Assembly (NCBI GenBank): GCA_022822855.1 | Contig: JAJDYG010000002.1 | Location: 1-64,000 of the forward strand | DNA: 64,000 nt | Reading direction: 5' to 3' | Source of the DNA: Dehalococcoidia bacterium | GTDB taxonomy: Bacteria > Chloroflexota > Dehalococcoidia > Bin125 | Shown here: one piece after another, positions 41,722-50,338 of the stretch | Layout of the letters: every line of letters starts with the position of its first letter | How positions within the stretch are numbered: position 1 is the stretch's first letter | The notes under the pieces: generated by a model | Seen by the model: the letters and a program-made list of their open reading frames with translations, nothing else | Database searches by the model: none | Told to the model about the DNA's origin: nothing | Program-made: the position numbers and the translations under genes

Positions 41722-42980
41722 TATCTGCGCAGATGATTCGCGAAGATGCCGACGCGATACGCCGGTCGCTGGAGCGGCGGCGGGCAGAGGCTCCGTTGGA
41801 CGAAGCGATTGAGGTCGACGGGCAGCGGCGCGCAGTCCTGGTCGAACTGGAGGAGTTGCGGGCCGCTCGCAATACGGCCGGACGAGCGATCGGCAAGGCG
41901 AAGGACAACGACGAACGCCAGCAGCTCATCGCCGCTCAGCGAGAGTCGGCGGCGAGAATCGACGAACTGGAAGAGCAGCTTCGCTCGGTCGAGTCGTCGA
42001 TGAATGTGCTGCTGGCCGAGATTCCCAACCTGGTCGGCGATGACACACCCGACGGCGAGGACGAGGAGTCGAACGTTGTTGTCAGAGATTGGGGCAAGCG
42101 GCGGGTCTTCGACTTCGAGCCGCGTCCTCACTGGGAGGTCGGCGAGCAACTGGGCATCATTGACATCGAACGGGCTGCGGCGATGTCCGGTTCGCGGATG
42201 TACGCCCTGCGCGGCGCGGGCGCCCGCCTGCAGCGCGCGCTGATTGGGTGGTTCCTCGACTCGCACGGCGCGACCGGATACGAGGAGTGCTATGTGCCGG
42301 CGATGGTCCGCGAGGACGCGATGCGCGCATCGGGCCAGTTGCCGAAGTTTCGCGACAACCTCTATCGGGACGAGGAGGAGGACTACTACTTCGTGCCCAC
42401 GGCCGAGGTGCCGCTGACCAACATGCACGCGGACGAGATCCTCTCCGAAGACCAGTTGCCGATTCGATATGCGGCCCACACGCCGTGCTTCCGCCGCGAG
42501 AAGACGAGCGCCGGGCGGGACGTGCGCGGGATCAAGCGGGTGCATCAGTTCGAGAAAGTTGAGATGTACCAGTTCACCACGCCGGAGACATCGGCGGCGG
42601 CATTGGATGAGATGTTGGCTTCGGCGGAATCGCTGTTGCAGGGTCTGGAGCTTGAATACCGCGTGCTGCAGATCTGCAGCGGCGACCTTGGCTTCAATGC
42701 CTCTGTCTCGTACGACCTCGAGATCTGGGCGCCAGGCGCGCAGGAGTGGCTGGAGGTCTCCAGCGTCTCCAACTGCACCGACTTCCAGGCCCGGCGGGCG
42801 AACATCCGCTATCGGCCCGTAGAGAAGAAAGGCACGCGATTCGTCCACACGCTGAACGGGTCCGGTCTCGCCTTGCCGCGGACCATCGCGGCGCTGCTGG
42901 AGAACGGCCAGCAATCCGACGGCTCCGTCATCCTGCCCGAGGTGCTGGCCTCGCGGATGGGTTCTCGTGTCATCGCTTGA
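41718..42980 (+). CDS. serS: Seryl-tRNA synthetase
   Basis: 420 residues, normal length, GTG start in the overlap. N-terminal antiparallel coiled-coil arm (about 30-100, ELEELRAARNTAGRAIGKAK) binds the long variable arm of tRNA-Ser. Class II motif 1 is near SDGHGATGYEE..., motif 2 is PCFRREKTSAGRDVRGIKRV and motif 3 is LNGSGLALPRTIAALLENGQ. Also charges tRNA-Sec where present. A tRNA-Ser gene lies 2 kb away. Confidence 0.97.
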   Translation: MISAQMIREDADAIRRSLERRRAEAPLDEAIEVDGQRRAVLVELEELRAARNTAGRAIGKAKDNDERQQLIAAQRESAARIDELEEQLRSVESSMNVLLAEIPNLVGDDTPDGEDEESNVVVRDWGKRRVFDFEPRPHWEVGEQLGIIDIERAAAMSGSRMYALRGAGARLQRALIGWFLDSHGATGYEECYVPAMVREDAMRASGQLPKFRDNLYRDEEEDYYFVPTAEVPLTNMHADEILSEDQLPIRYAAHTPCFRREKTSAGRDVRGIKRVHQFEKVEMYQFTTPETSAAALDEMLASAESLLQGLELEYRVLQICSGDLGFNASVSYDLEIWAPGAQEWLEVSSVSNCTDFQARRANIRYRPVEKKGTRFVHTLNGSGLALPRTIAALLENGQQSDGSVILPEVLASRMGSRVIA

Positions 42981-43830
42981 CCTATATCGGGAGGCGAACC
43001 GCGCCCGCTGGGATGAGTCGGTCGCGATCCATGCTGCCTCAGACTTCTATGGCGTCGACCGCTTCCTCGCGGGGGAGTCGACGCTGCTGCAACTCGACCT
43101 GGACGAAGTCGGCGACGTAGCGGGGAAGTCGTTGCTGCATCTGCAGTGCCACTTCGGTCTGGACACCCTGTCATGGGCTCGGCGGGGCGCTGAGGTGGTC
43201 GGCGTGGACTTCGCGCGATCCGCGGTGGAGACCGCATCCGAGATCGCCGAGCGCGCCGGTCTTAGGGCTGAGTTTATCGAGTCGGAGCTGTATGTCTCGC
43301 CCGATGTCCTGGCCGATCGGCTGGGGACGTTCGACATCGTCTACGTGAATCTGGGCGCGCTGTGCTGGTTGCCCGACGTTGCCGGCTGGGCCCGCGTCTG
43401 CGCGGGATTCCTGCGCGATGGAGGTCTGCTCTACGTGCGAGACGTGCATCCGGTGACGCAAAGCCTGGATGATGAATCACGGGCCGGCGAGTTGCGGCTG
43501 CTGTATCCCTACTACGAGACGACCCAACCCCTGCACTGGAGCGGCGATCAAGACTATGCGGACCAGTCTGCGTCGCTGGAGCACCACGACTCCTACGAGT
43601 GGAATCACAGCCTGGGCGAGATTGTGACAGCCGTGATCGACGCCGGACTGCAGATTGAATTCCTGCGCGAGCAAGACTGGACGGTCTACCGAGCGCTGCC
43701 CTGGCTGATTGAGACCGAGCGGGGCATCTGGCGGCTGCCGGAGCACGAGGGTCAGGCCGACCGTCGGCTGCCCCTGATGTTCTCGTTGGCCGCTACTCGA
43801 CCTCGCCCATCGGCTCCTCTTTCCAGGTGA
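42967..43830 (+). CDS. Class I SAM-dependent methyltransferase
   Basis: 287 residues, GTG start, overlapping the serS end by 14 bp. SLLHLQCHFGLDTLSWARRG carries a variant of motif I (normally GxGxG). EVVGVDFARSAVETA is motif post-I with the Asp for the SAM ribose. FDIVYVNLGALCWLPDV and RDGGLLYVRDVHPV match motifs II and III. Substrate unknown; the family includes tellurite-resistance-like and small-molecule methylases. Convergent overlap of 38 bp with the next minus gene. Confidence 0.85.
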   Translation: MSSLDLYREANRARWDESVAIHAASDFYGVDRFLAGESTLLQLDLDEVGDVAGKSLLHLQCHFGLDTLSWARRGAEVVGVDFARSAVETASEIAERAGLRAEFIESELYVSPDVLADRLGTFDIVYVNLGALCWLPDVAGWARVCAGFLRDGGLLYVRDVHPVTQSLDDESRAGELRLLYPYYETTQPLHWSGDQDYADQSASLEHHDSYEWNHSLGEIVTAVIDAGLQIEFLREQDWTVYRALPWLIETERGIWRLPEHEGQADRRLPLMFSLAATRPRPSAPLSR

Positions 43831-44194
43831 AGAAGGGGCCGCCGATCTTGACATGGACCGGCTCGGTGAAGGTGGGATGTGTGGCCAGTGTCAGTTCGTG
43901 CCTCGCTCGGCCGCCGCGGGCCAGCTTCGCGCGGACGTCCTCCGGTCCTCTCCAGGTGTCGGCACGAGCCCGGGTGGCGTGCCAGTGATCCCGATCGGTG
44001 TATTGGGTGAGCAGGATGACCATGTCGCAGGGCTCGCTGACCTCGTCGTTCGGATGAGGCTCTTCAGCCCGGAACATGCCGAGGATTCGCGCGCCGGCGG
44101 CCTCGATGGCGGGCCATATGTCATCGCGGCTGAGCCGCTCGAACTCATCGAACGAGTCCTTCTGGATCCAGAATCTGCGCATCACGACGAGCAT
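43793..44194 (-). CDS. Small NIPSNAP/Dabb-like ferredoxin-fold protein
   Basis: 133 residues from the ATG preceded by GAAGGAG; an ATG five codons further upstream lacks this spacing. MLVVMRRFWIQKDSFDEFER and DMVILLTQYTDRDHWHATR give a beta-alpha-beta pattern like dimeric alpha/beta-barrel (NIPSNAP or antibiotic-monooxygenase-like) proteins. No catalytic residues assigned. Assignment by fold resemblance only. Confidence 0.55.
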   Translation of the reverse strand: MLVVMRRFWIQKDSFDEFERLSRDDIWPAIEAAGARILGMFRAEEPHPNDEVSEPCDMVILLTQYTDRDHWHATRARADTWRGPEDVRAKLARGGRARHELTLATHPTFTEPVHVKIGGPFFTWKEEPMGEVE

Positions 44195-44250
44195 GAGCAA
44201 CTCCTTCACGCCGGTAACCTTGTCGCCATCGATTGGCAGGGGCAGGGTAC

Positions 44251-44859
44251 GTGAGCATTCTCAGGCGACTGTTTCGGCGAGGACCGGATACCAAGGCGAC
44301 GGATGCGGTCATCGACATGCTGGCCAAGCGGGGTGTGAGTGGCCAGCCTGCTGCGGATGCCGACGCACTCGTACGTGAGTTGCATCTGCCGCGTGGAACT
44401 CGAGCGCTGGCGGTGATCGAGCTGGACCCAGATGCCGCGCCCTTGCGCCATGTGGTGGCGTCCCGAATCGGCGGTGACGCCGCCGGACACATGGGCAAGG
44501 TCACCGTGGCCGGGATTCACGTGACGCTGGATCGGTCGGACTTGCCGGAGGAGTGGCCATCGAACTGGGCGACCCCGATCCTGGCGCAGCGGGAGGATCG
44601 AGGGTCGTTCGCCTGGCGGCCACTAGACGCGACCGGCGCGGGAGCGTCCGAAGTTGTCTCGTTGCTGTCGGCGAGTGACCGCGTGGCGCGCTGGATTTCG
44701 GTGGTGCTGAACGAGCCGCAGACGCTGCAGGTCGAGGTTGCACCCTCAGCATCGAGCGTGCGGGTCGCGGCGCATCAGGGTGGCGCGGGATTGCCGCAGC
44801 CGACGACGGTCGAGGCCGTGTTGACGGTGGCGCGGACGATCGCCGGCAGGGAAATCTAG
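44251..44859 (+). CDS. Hypothetical protein
   Basis: 202 residues from the GTG giving MSILRRLFRRGPDTKATDAV. Balanced alpha/beta composition with regular strands (GKVTVAGIHVTLDRSDLPE, LQVEVAPSASSVRVAAHQGG) and a basic N-terminus. No family, signal peptide or membrane helix recognised. It is followed directly by the convergent tRNA-Ser gene (14 bp). Confidence 0.6.
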   Translation: MSILRRLFRRGPDTKATDAVIDMLAKRGVSGQPAADADALVRELHLPRGTRALAVIELDPDAAPLRHVVASRIGGDAAGHMGKVTVAGIHVTLDRSDLPEEWPSNWATPILAQREDRGSFAWRPLDATGAGASEVVSLLSASDRVARWISVVLNEPQTLQVEVAPSASSVRVAAHQGGAGLPQPTTVEAVLTVARTIAGREI

Positions 44860-44873
44860 GGAAGATTCGCTGC

Positions 44874-44963
44874 TGGCGGAGGGGGAGGGATTCGAACCCC
44901 CGAGACGCTTGCACGCCTAACGGTTTTCAAGACCGCCGCCTTCGTCCGCTCGGCCACCCCTCC
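44874..44963 (-). tRNA. tRNA-Ser (UGA anticodon)
   Basis: 90 nt including an encoded CCA. The acceptor GGAGGGG pairs with CCCCTCC; the anticodon loop reads CTTGAAA with anticodon TGA, in a GCGGT/ACCGT stem. It has the long variable arm of class II tRNAs, GGTTCGAATCCC as T arm, and GTGGCCGAGCGGACGAAGG as D arm. Reads UCN codons such as UCA. Confidence 0.97.
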
Positions 44964-45014
44964 GTGGGATTTCAGCGTACAGGTGGGCTGGGGAGGTTTG
45001 GGGGACTGGGGAAG

Positions 45015-45205
45015 CCCCCCTCTGTCACTCCGTGACATCCCCGCATCAAGTGCGGGGCAGGCTCCCCCCGCCGTCGGCGGGGGGAGAGGAAGAGAGAGGC
45101 CGCATCTCCCCCTGAGCGGGGGAGAACGGGAGGAGTGTGGCATCTCCCCCCGGGAGGCGGGGGAGATGGGAACGGGAACGGATCCCCGAATGAATCGGGG
45201 ACTGG
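45015..45205. repeat. Block of GC hairpin repeats
   Basis: Contains CCCCCCTCTGTCACTCCGTG (two-arm repeat), CCCCGCATCAAGTGCGGGG, the pair CTCCCCCCGCCGTCGGCGGG, further CATCTCCCCC/GGGGGAGATG units (45107-45170), and GATCCCCGAATGAATCGGGG (45181-45200). All lie between the tRNA-Ser and the alcohol dehydrogenase stop. Confidence 0.8.
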
Positions 45206-45212
45206 AGTTTCG

Positions 45213-46298
45213 TTAGAAGCTGGTGAGGACGGTGCGGGCGACCTCTCCGGCCTTCATTGCTCGGAAGGCTTCGTTGATGTCCTCGAGCGGAGCGGTGACG
45301 CTGACCATCTCGTCGAGCATCAGGCGGCCCTGGCGGTAGTACTCGACCAGGTTGGGCATGTCGGTGCGGAAGCGGTTGCTGCCCATGCTCGAGCCCTGGA
45401 GGACCTTCTCCGAGAGCAGTTCGTGCGCCGGGATCTCCAGCGTCTGGCCGAGCGGCACCATACCGATGATGGTGGCCACGCCGCCTCGCTTGATCGCGGC
45501 GAAGCACTGCTCGGCGACGCTCTTGAGGCCGATCGCCTCGAAGGAGAAGTCGACGCCTTCGCCGTCCGTCATGTCCTGGATCTGGGCGACCGGGTCGCCG
45601 GTCGAGGCGTCGACGGAGTGGGTCGCGCCGAGTTCGCGGGCCAGCGCGAGCTTGTGCTCGTGCAGGTCGACGGCGATGATCTGCTTCGCCCCGGCGATGC
45701 GGGCGCCCTGGATCGCAGAGAGTCCGACGCCGCCGGCGCCGAACACGGCGACCGTACTTCCGTGGTGGACCTTGGCGGTGTTCATGGCCGCGCCTGCGCC
45801 GGTCATCACGCCGCAGCCGATTAGCGCCGCCTGTTCGAGCGGCATTTCGTCGTCGACGTAAACGAGCGCGTTCTCGTGGACGAGGGTGAACTCGGCGTAG
45901 GTGGAGAGATTGGCGAACTGGGCGACGGGGTTGCCGTTCCAGGAGAGACGCGGGTCCTCGTCCGGGCGACGCTGCGTCTCAGGGCTGCGGCAGAGATTGG
46001 GCCGGCCGCTGAGGCAGTAGGAGCAGTTTCCGCAGAAGACGGAGAGGCACATGATGACGTGGTCACCGGCCTTGAACTGCTGGACGAGTTCGCCGACCTC
46101 TTCGACGATGCCAGCGGCCTCGTGTCCGAGGATGCCGGGCGCCTGGAAGGGGTAGAGGCCTTCGACGAAATGGAGATCGGAGTGGCAGACGCCCGAGGCG
46201 GCCGTCTTGACCAGCACTTCGCGCGGGCCGGGCTTGGAGACGTCAACGTCTTCGATCGTCAGATCCTGGTGTGGGCCGTGGAAGACGGCAGCTTTCAT
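45213..46298 (-). CDS. Zinc-dependent alcohol dehydrogenase (MDR family, class III-like)
   Basis: 361 residues from the ATG giving MKAAVFHGPHQDLTIEDVDV, with AAAGGATG before it. SGVCHSDLHFVEG supplies the catalytic-zinc Cys and GILGHEAAGIVEEVG the His/Glu. The structural zinc site CGNCSYCLSGRPNLC is complete. The Rossmann signature VAVFGAGGVGLSAIQGARIA points to NAD(P). Resembles NDMA- or formaldehyde-linked dehydrogenases. It is monocistronic; a TAGACT box is 49 bp upstream, and a phased TTCAG array and a dyad are 150-300 bp upstream. Confidence 0.93.
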   Translation of the reverse strand: MKAAVFHGPHQDLTIEDVDVSKPGPREVLVKTAASGVCHSDLHFVEGLYPFQAPGILGHEAAGIVEEVGELVQQFKAGDHVIMCLSVFCGNCSYCLSGRPNLCRSPETQRRPDEDPRLSWNGNPVAQFANLSTYAEFTLVHENALVYVDDEMPLEQAALIGCGVMTGAGAAMNTAKVHHGSTVAVFGAGGVGLSAIQGARIAGAKQIIAVDLHEHKLALARELGATHSVDASTGDPVAQIQDMTDGEGVDFSFEAIGLKSVAEQCFAAIKRGGVATIIGMVPLGQTLEIPAHELLSEKVLQGSSMGSNRFRTDMPNLVEYYRQGRLMLDEMVSVTAPLEDINEAFRAMKAGEVARTVLTSF

Positions 46299-46434
46299 CG
46301 GGACATCCTTTCTGGGCACGACGCCCCCGGCGTCGTCGCGTAGGGCAGTCTAGGGGATGCGGAGAGGCGCTTCCGGAATGCTCGCTCGGGGTTCGTTCGA
46401 GGTTCGTTCGGGAGGCGTGTTTCGGGCAGCCGCG

Positions 46435-46610
46435 GAGGATTTTCAGGTTTTCAGCAACTTTTTTTTCGGACTGAAAACAGCGGGATCCGGAGACGATCTT
46501 CAATGTATTGCTGAAGATCGTGTGTGCGGGGGTTTTCAGGTTTTTTCAGGTTTCTTCGGCGGTCGGGGCTGTTCCACCTGTTCGGCTGTGTTCGGCCTTG
46601 TTCGGCAGCG
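46435..46610. repeat. Phased TTCAG/TTCGG decamer array upstream of the alcohol dehydrogenase gene
   Basis: TTCAG or TTCGG words start at 46535, 46545 and 46555, then TTCCA at 46572 and TTCGG at 46581, 46591 and 46601, i.e. mostly 10 bp apart. Earlier words occur at 46442 and 46450. A T-rich tract (CTTTTTTTTCGG) and a dyad (46493-46521) lie within. The arrangement T tract, dyad, array parallels each 168-bp unit at 1547-2015. On the gene's coding strand the words read CTGAA or CCGAA. Confidence 0.8.
46493..46521. promoter_or_regulatory. 10-bp perfect inverted repeat with 9-bp spacer
   Basis: ACGATCTTCA (46493-46502) and TGAAGATCGT (46512-46521) are exact reverse complements around ATGTATTGC. 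It occupies the same place as the GATCTCC...GGAGAT dyads of the 168-bp repeats. Could be an operator or an RNA hairpin. Confidence 0.65.
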
Positions 46611-46760
46611 TTGGGCGCGGTCAGAACGGCATTCGCGTTGGTCGGTTTGTGAGGGGCGCTGAGAATGGGCATGGTCGTTCCTTTGGGCGGGACGGCGCGG
46701 CGGTTGGTAATGATGGTATAGGAACAGGAGTGCTGATATTGTGACGGGCTTGACGGAGAG

Positions 46761-46790
46761 GAACGGGTCCCTGAACAAGTCAGGGACGGG
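46761..46790. repeat. Hairpin repeat GGGTCCCTGAACAAGTCAGGGAC
   Basis: Stem GTCCCTGA/TCAGGGAC with a short loop. Similar copies at 32655-32680 (opposite orientation), 45181-45205 and 47121-47150. Confidence 0.8.
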
Positions 46791-46803
46791 GGCCTGTTCT
46801 CAC

Positions 46804-46998
46804 TAGCCCCATTCCGCGTCGGCCCATGCTTGACACGGGGCCCAGGCCTCGATCCGCGGGCGAAGCAACGACGCGTTGCTCGGTACAGACGCGGAGCGGC
46901 CCGACCCACGCGCAAACGTCGAGCTGAGGCCAACGCCATTCTGCGCGCGAACCTGGTTGCTCTAGGCCCCGTGTCCCCGCATCAAGTGCGGGGCAGGC
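46804..46998. repeat. ~190-bp dispersed intergenic element, copy B
   Basis: Matches copy A (2290-2475) in the same order, including ATTCCGCGTCG, GACACGGGGCCCAG, GACCCACGCGCAAACG, GAGCTGAGGC, ATTCTGCGCGCG and TTGCTCTAGGCCCCGTGTC. A CCCCGCATCAAGTGCGGGG hairpin has replaced or been inserted at its end. The rest of the spacer from 46299 to 47158 has no gene. Confidence 0.85.
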
Positions 46999-47120
46999 AA
47001 GCATCGGGGCGGCGCTCACAGGCGGCATCGCGAACGGGGTCGCAAGCCTCAGTTCGCGTCGTGCGCCTTCGGCATCTTGAGTCCGTGTGAGTGTATGTGT
47101 GCACACACCCCAGGATGCTG

Positions 47121-47150
47121 GGCGGGTCCCTGAGTAAGTCAGGGACTGGG
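47121..47150. repeat. Hairpin repeat GGGTCCCTGAGTAAGTCAGGGAC
   Basis: Second nearby copy of the 46761 hairpin, immediately past the 3' end of tRNA-Leu, where it may serve as terminator. Confidence 0.8.
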
Positions 47151-47158
47151 AATGAAAG

Positions 47159-47245
47159 TGGTACCGGGAGCGGGGCTCGAACCCACACGGCCGTGAGGCC
47201 AGCGGATTTTAAGTCCGCCGCGTCTGCCAATTTCGCCATCCCGGC
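47159..47245 (-). tRNA. tRNA-Leu (UAA anticodon)
   Basis: 87 nt with an encoded CCA. The acceptor GCCGGGA pairs with TCCCGGT (first pair G-U). The anticodon arm is GCGGA-CTTAAAA-TCCGC with anticodon TAA; it has the long class II variable arm, and the T arm is GGGTTCGAGCCCC. Lies 28 bp from the comEC stop in the same orientation. Confidence 0.97.
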
Positions 47246-47272
47246 ACGGCGTGTTGTGACGATATCGAAGAT

Positions 47273-49801
47273 TTAGCGCTCCGTCGTGAGGCTGATCGAC
47301 CTGCCGTCGGTGCTCAAGGAAACATCCCCGCGCTCCGCGGTGACCAGCGCGGTTGCGCCGATCCGATCCAGGTTGGCGATCACTTCGTCGTGGGGATGTC
47401 CGTGCGGGTTGCCTGCACCAGCGCTGACGACGGCGACGGTCGGACGGACGGTTTCGAGGAAGAGGCTGGCGGAGGAGAACCTGCTGCCCTGGTGCGACAC
47501 CTTGAGCACATCCGCTGCGAGCTCGCATGGGTGAACAGACGCGGCGCACGCACGTCGCACGAGATCGAGTTCCTGTTGCGCGTTGATGTCGCCGGTGAAG
47601 AGGAAGGCGGCCTCGCCGTAGCGGGCGCGGATCACGATCGAGGTTGAGTTGGGGTTTGCCCGGTATTCATCGCTCAGACCATGCGCGGGCGGCCAGAGGA
47701 TGTCGAGCAGGAGTTCGGTGTCCCCCGGGAAGGCGATCTGCTGTCCGGGGCGGGCCTGGATCGTGGGAATGTCGCGCTGGTCCAAGAGTTCGATCAGGCG
47801 GCGGCCGAAGGAGGTCGTGTCGACGTAGGCGCTGAGCAACACCTGTCCGACGTCGTAGCGGTCGACGATCGCCCAGAGCGCCTCGCCATGGTCCGACTGC
47901 GGATGAGTGATCACGACGAGGTCCAGGCGCTCGGAGCCGCTGGGCAGGTGCGTTCTGAGGGCGGAGAGGATGTCGTGCGAACGCTCGCCGGTGTCGATCA
48001 GGACGGTGTCGCCGCTTGGCGTCACAATGAGCGCCGAGTCCCCCTGGCCAACGTCGATGAAGTGAACTCTCAAGCGTTCAACCGGTGAGCTGCAGGCCGA
48101 GATCCAGAGGCCGGCGGCGACCGCCGAAGCGACGCCGGCCAGGAACGCCGGTCTCAGCGAGGCGCGCAGGTTTGGGATGAGCTCAAGCCCGAGCCGAGCG
48201 AGTGGATTCCATGCGGCTGTATCGGTGTGTCGATCGGCCGAGCGGTTCCATCTGCGAATCCGCTCCGGATGGGTTCTGAACGATGCAACGAGGATGGCTG
48301 AGTAGATCAGCGCCAGGTGAACGTGTCCAAAGCCGTGGACGACCGTGCCCGCTCCGGGCAAGGTTGCGCCATGCTCAGCGACCAGTACCAGCCAGCGCAG
48401 GGGCAGCCAGGCCAGGGGCCAACTGAGGATTGCGGCCAACGTGTCCGAGATCATTCCCAGGGCGGCGGTCGCCGCGGAACCGAGCAGCATCCAACCAAAG
48501 AGGGGCGTCACAACGAGGTTGGCCGCCAGGCCGATAAGGGCGGCGCGCTCGAAGTGGAGCACGATCAGCGGCATTGTGGCCAGCGTCGCTACGAGGGTGA
48601 CGAGCGCGGCGTCGCGGGTTGCTCCGGCGATTCCGCGCTGGCCGCTGAGGAAGTCGTGCGAGAGCGAGGGCATCAAGACGACGATGCCGAGGGTCCCGGC
48701 CAGGGTGAGCTGGAAGGAGATCTCGAGCAGGACAAGAGGTTCCAACGCGATCATGAGAGCGGCGGTCGCGCCGACCGCGTAGAGGGCCGAAGAGCCGCGG
48801 CCCAGCATGTGGGCGGCGGCGAACACGATCGCCATCCACATTGCTCGCTGAACCGGAGGGTCGGGTCCAATCAAGGTTCCGTAGGCGAGCGCGGCAATGA
48901 TCGCCAGCAGTGCGGTGGGACGTCGTCCGAGGAGCCAGGCCGAAGCGGCCATCACGATCGTGGTGAGCAGGGTCAGATTGCTGCCTGAAATGACAATGAG
49001 ATGAGAGAGCGATGTGTCGTTGAGGTCGGAACGCAACCCGGGATCGATGGCGTCGCGGCGGCCGGTGATCATGCCCTGGGCGATGCCCGACAACGGCGGA
49101 GGCAAGGCGTCACGAATGCTGTGGTTGAGCGCCTTGCGGGCATCGGCGGCCAGCGAGCGGGGCCAGCCGAAATCGGCCTGGCCCAGTACCTCGGTGCTTC
49201 GCGGCCGGGCGAGCGCGCTGGCGGCGATTCGCTGGTTGGCCAGCCACTGGAGGTATTCGTCCTGCGACTCGAAGGTCGGAGTCAGGACGGCGAGCGCGCT
49301 GATCCGGTCGCCATGCTGAACGTCGACGGCGTCGGAGGTGTGGAGCTGAACTCGATCGTCGATGGGTCGTTGCTCGGATCCAATCTGGATGGACCTGGCG
49401 TCGAGCAGCAAGCGCAGTCCGGTTTCGCGAGTCTGCGGATCCTCGACGACGACGCCTTCGAGTCGAACGGTCTGGCCGCCCAGGTCAGCCGTTGCGAGAC
49501 CATCGGCGGGGAGACCGGCGTTGTCGGCGCGCCAGTAGCCGACTCCGAGCAACACCGGTGAGAGCAGCAGCAGCGTCACCTGGAGTCGGTGGTGGCGCGA
49601 AACCGCATCCATCCGTCTCGACGAACCAAGTGCGAACAGGGTCACGAGGACGACACAGAGAGCGACGATGAGGGCATCGGCCGAGGTGAGGGACAGAGCC
49701 GTTCCGACCGTGAAAGCCAGGGCCCAGTGCAGGAGCGGCGGCTGGTAGGGCAAGCCGGGCACGGCCAGCCGCCTGAGGAGATCGTCAATCTGACTTGACA
49801 T
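47273..49801 (-). CDS. comEC: ComEC/Rec2 DNA-uptake channel protein
   Basis: 842 residues, all three expected parts present: N-terminal OB-like DUF4131 region (~100-220, LEGVVVEDPQTRETG), the competence transmembrane core (~250-520, LIVISGSNLTLLTTIV), and a C-terminal metallo-beta-lactamase domain (~590-842: VHFIDVGQGDSALIV, THPQSDHGEAL, LKVSHQGS). The HxxxDH variant (THPQSDH) keeps the metal-site Asp/His. It carries transforming single-stranded DNA across the membrane. Downstream of comEA with a 17-bp overlap. Confidence 0.95.
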   Translation of the reverse strand: MSSQIDDLLRRLAVPGLPYQPPLLHWALAFTVGTALSLTSADALIVALCVVLVTLFALGSSRRMDAVSRHHRLQVTLLLLSPVLLGVGYWRADNAGLPADGLATADLGGQTVRLEGVVVEDPQTRETGLRLLLDARSIQIGSEQRPIDDRVQLHTSDAVDVQHGDRISALAVLTPTFESQDEYLQWLANQRIAASALARPRSTEVLGQADFGWPRSLAADARKALNHSIRDALPPPLSGIAQGMITGRRDAIDPGLRSDLNDTSLSHLIVISGSNLTLLTTIVMAASAWLLGRRPTALLAIIAALAYGTLIGPDPPVQRAMWMAIVFAAAHMLGRGSSALYAVGATAALMIALEPLVLLEISFQLTLAGTLGIVVLMPSLSHDFLSGQRGIAGATRDAALVTLVATLATMPLIVLHFERAALIGLAANLVVTPLFGWMLLGSAATAALGMISDTLAAILSWPLAWLPLRWLVLVAEHGATLPGAGTVVHGFGHVHLALIYSAILVASFRTHPERIRRWNRSADRHTDTAAWNPLARLGLELIPNLRASLRPAFLAGVASAVAAGLWISACSSPVERLRVHFIDVGQGDSALIVTPSGDTVLIDTGERSHDILSALRTHLPSGSERLDLVVITHPQSDHGEALWAIVDRYDVGQVLLSAYVDTTSFGRRLIELLDQRDIPTIQARPGQQIAFPGDTELLLDILWPPAHGLSDEYRANPNSTSIVIRARYGEAAFLFTGDINAQQELDLVRRACAASVHPCELAADVLKVSHQGSRFSSASLFLETVRPTVAVVSAGAGNPHGHPHDEVIANLDRIGATALVTAERGDVSLSTDGRSISLTTER

Positions 49802-50213
49802 AAACCGTCGCCAGTTCGCTGATCGACTGCGCCTCGGACGGCCGGAGGATTCCGCGATCGACCAGGTCGGCCAGGGATTTGAACGGCTTCTCGGCGCGGA
49901 GCAACACGATCGCCTCGGCTCGGGAGACGCCGATTCCAGGGAGAGTGGCCAGCTCGGCGGCGGTGCCGCTGTTCAGGTCAATCAACGCTGGGTGCTCGGA
50001 GGTAGGTGGGGCGATATCGCGGATAGCCGGTGGTGGATGTCTGGCAGTTTGCTGTTCCGCGATGACTGCGAGTCCAGCGGCGGCGATCATCGCGGCGATG
50101 ATCGCCGGGAGCCACAGGGCCAAGCGGCGAGACCTCCGAACTAGCCGGTCGCGAACGGTGTCGACGGATTGGTCAGGTGGATTGGGCGGCCGGATCTCGG
50201 TCAAGAACGACAT
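49785..50213 (-). CDS. comEA: ComEA helix-hairpin-helix DNA receptor
   Basis: 142 residues. One transmembrane helix near 32-52 (LALWLPAIIAAMIAAAGLAVI), a linker, then a helix-hairpin-helix module: LIDLNSGTAAELATLPGIGV followed by SRAEAIVLLRAEKPFKSLAD. This is the ComEA pattern, without the extra SLBB domain. It binds incoming double-stranded DNA for ComEC. No other competence genes are nearby. Confidence 0.93.
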   Translation of the reverse strand: MSFLTEIRPPNPPDQSVDTVRDRLVRRSRRLALWLPAIIAAMIAAAGLAVIAEQQTARHPPPAIRDIAPPTSEHPALIDLNSGTAAELATLPGIGVSRAEAIVLLRAEKPFKSLADLVDRGILRPSEAQSISELATVYVKSD

Positions 50214-50309
50214 CGCGAATCCTCTGACCTCGGCGCGTGATCTGGGTGTCCGCGCATGGACGCTAAGACATTAAACGAACCGGGTAGGCAAAGTGAAATC
50301 GGCGACGGG

Positions 50310-50315
50310 TACAGT
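50310..50315 (+). promoter_or_regulatory. -10-like box (TACAGT) of argF
   Basis: GGGTACAGTTGG lies 24 bp before the argF ATG. Fits the recurrent TANNNT form; the -35 is not clear. Confidence 0.35.
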
Positions 50316-50338
50316 TGGAATCGAGAGGCGGTTGGGCC

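Noticed and set aside
47139..47549. 136-codon minus frame over tRNA-Leu
   Set aside because: It covers the tRNA and the comEC end and has no protein similarity.
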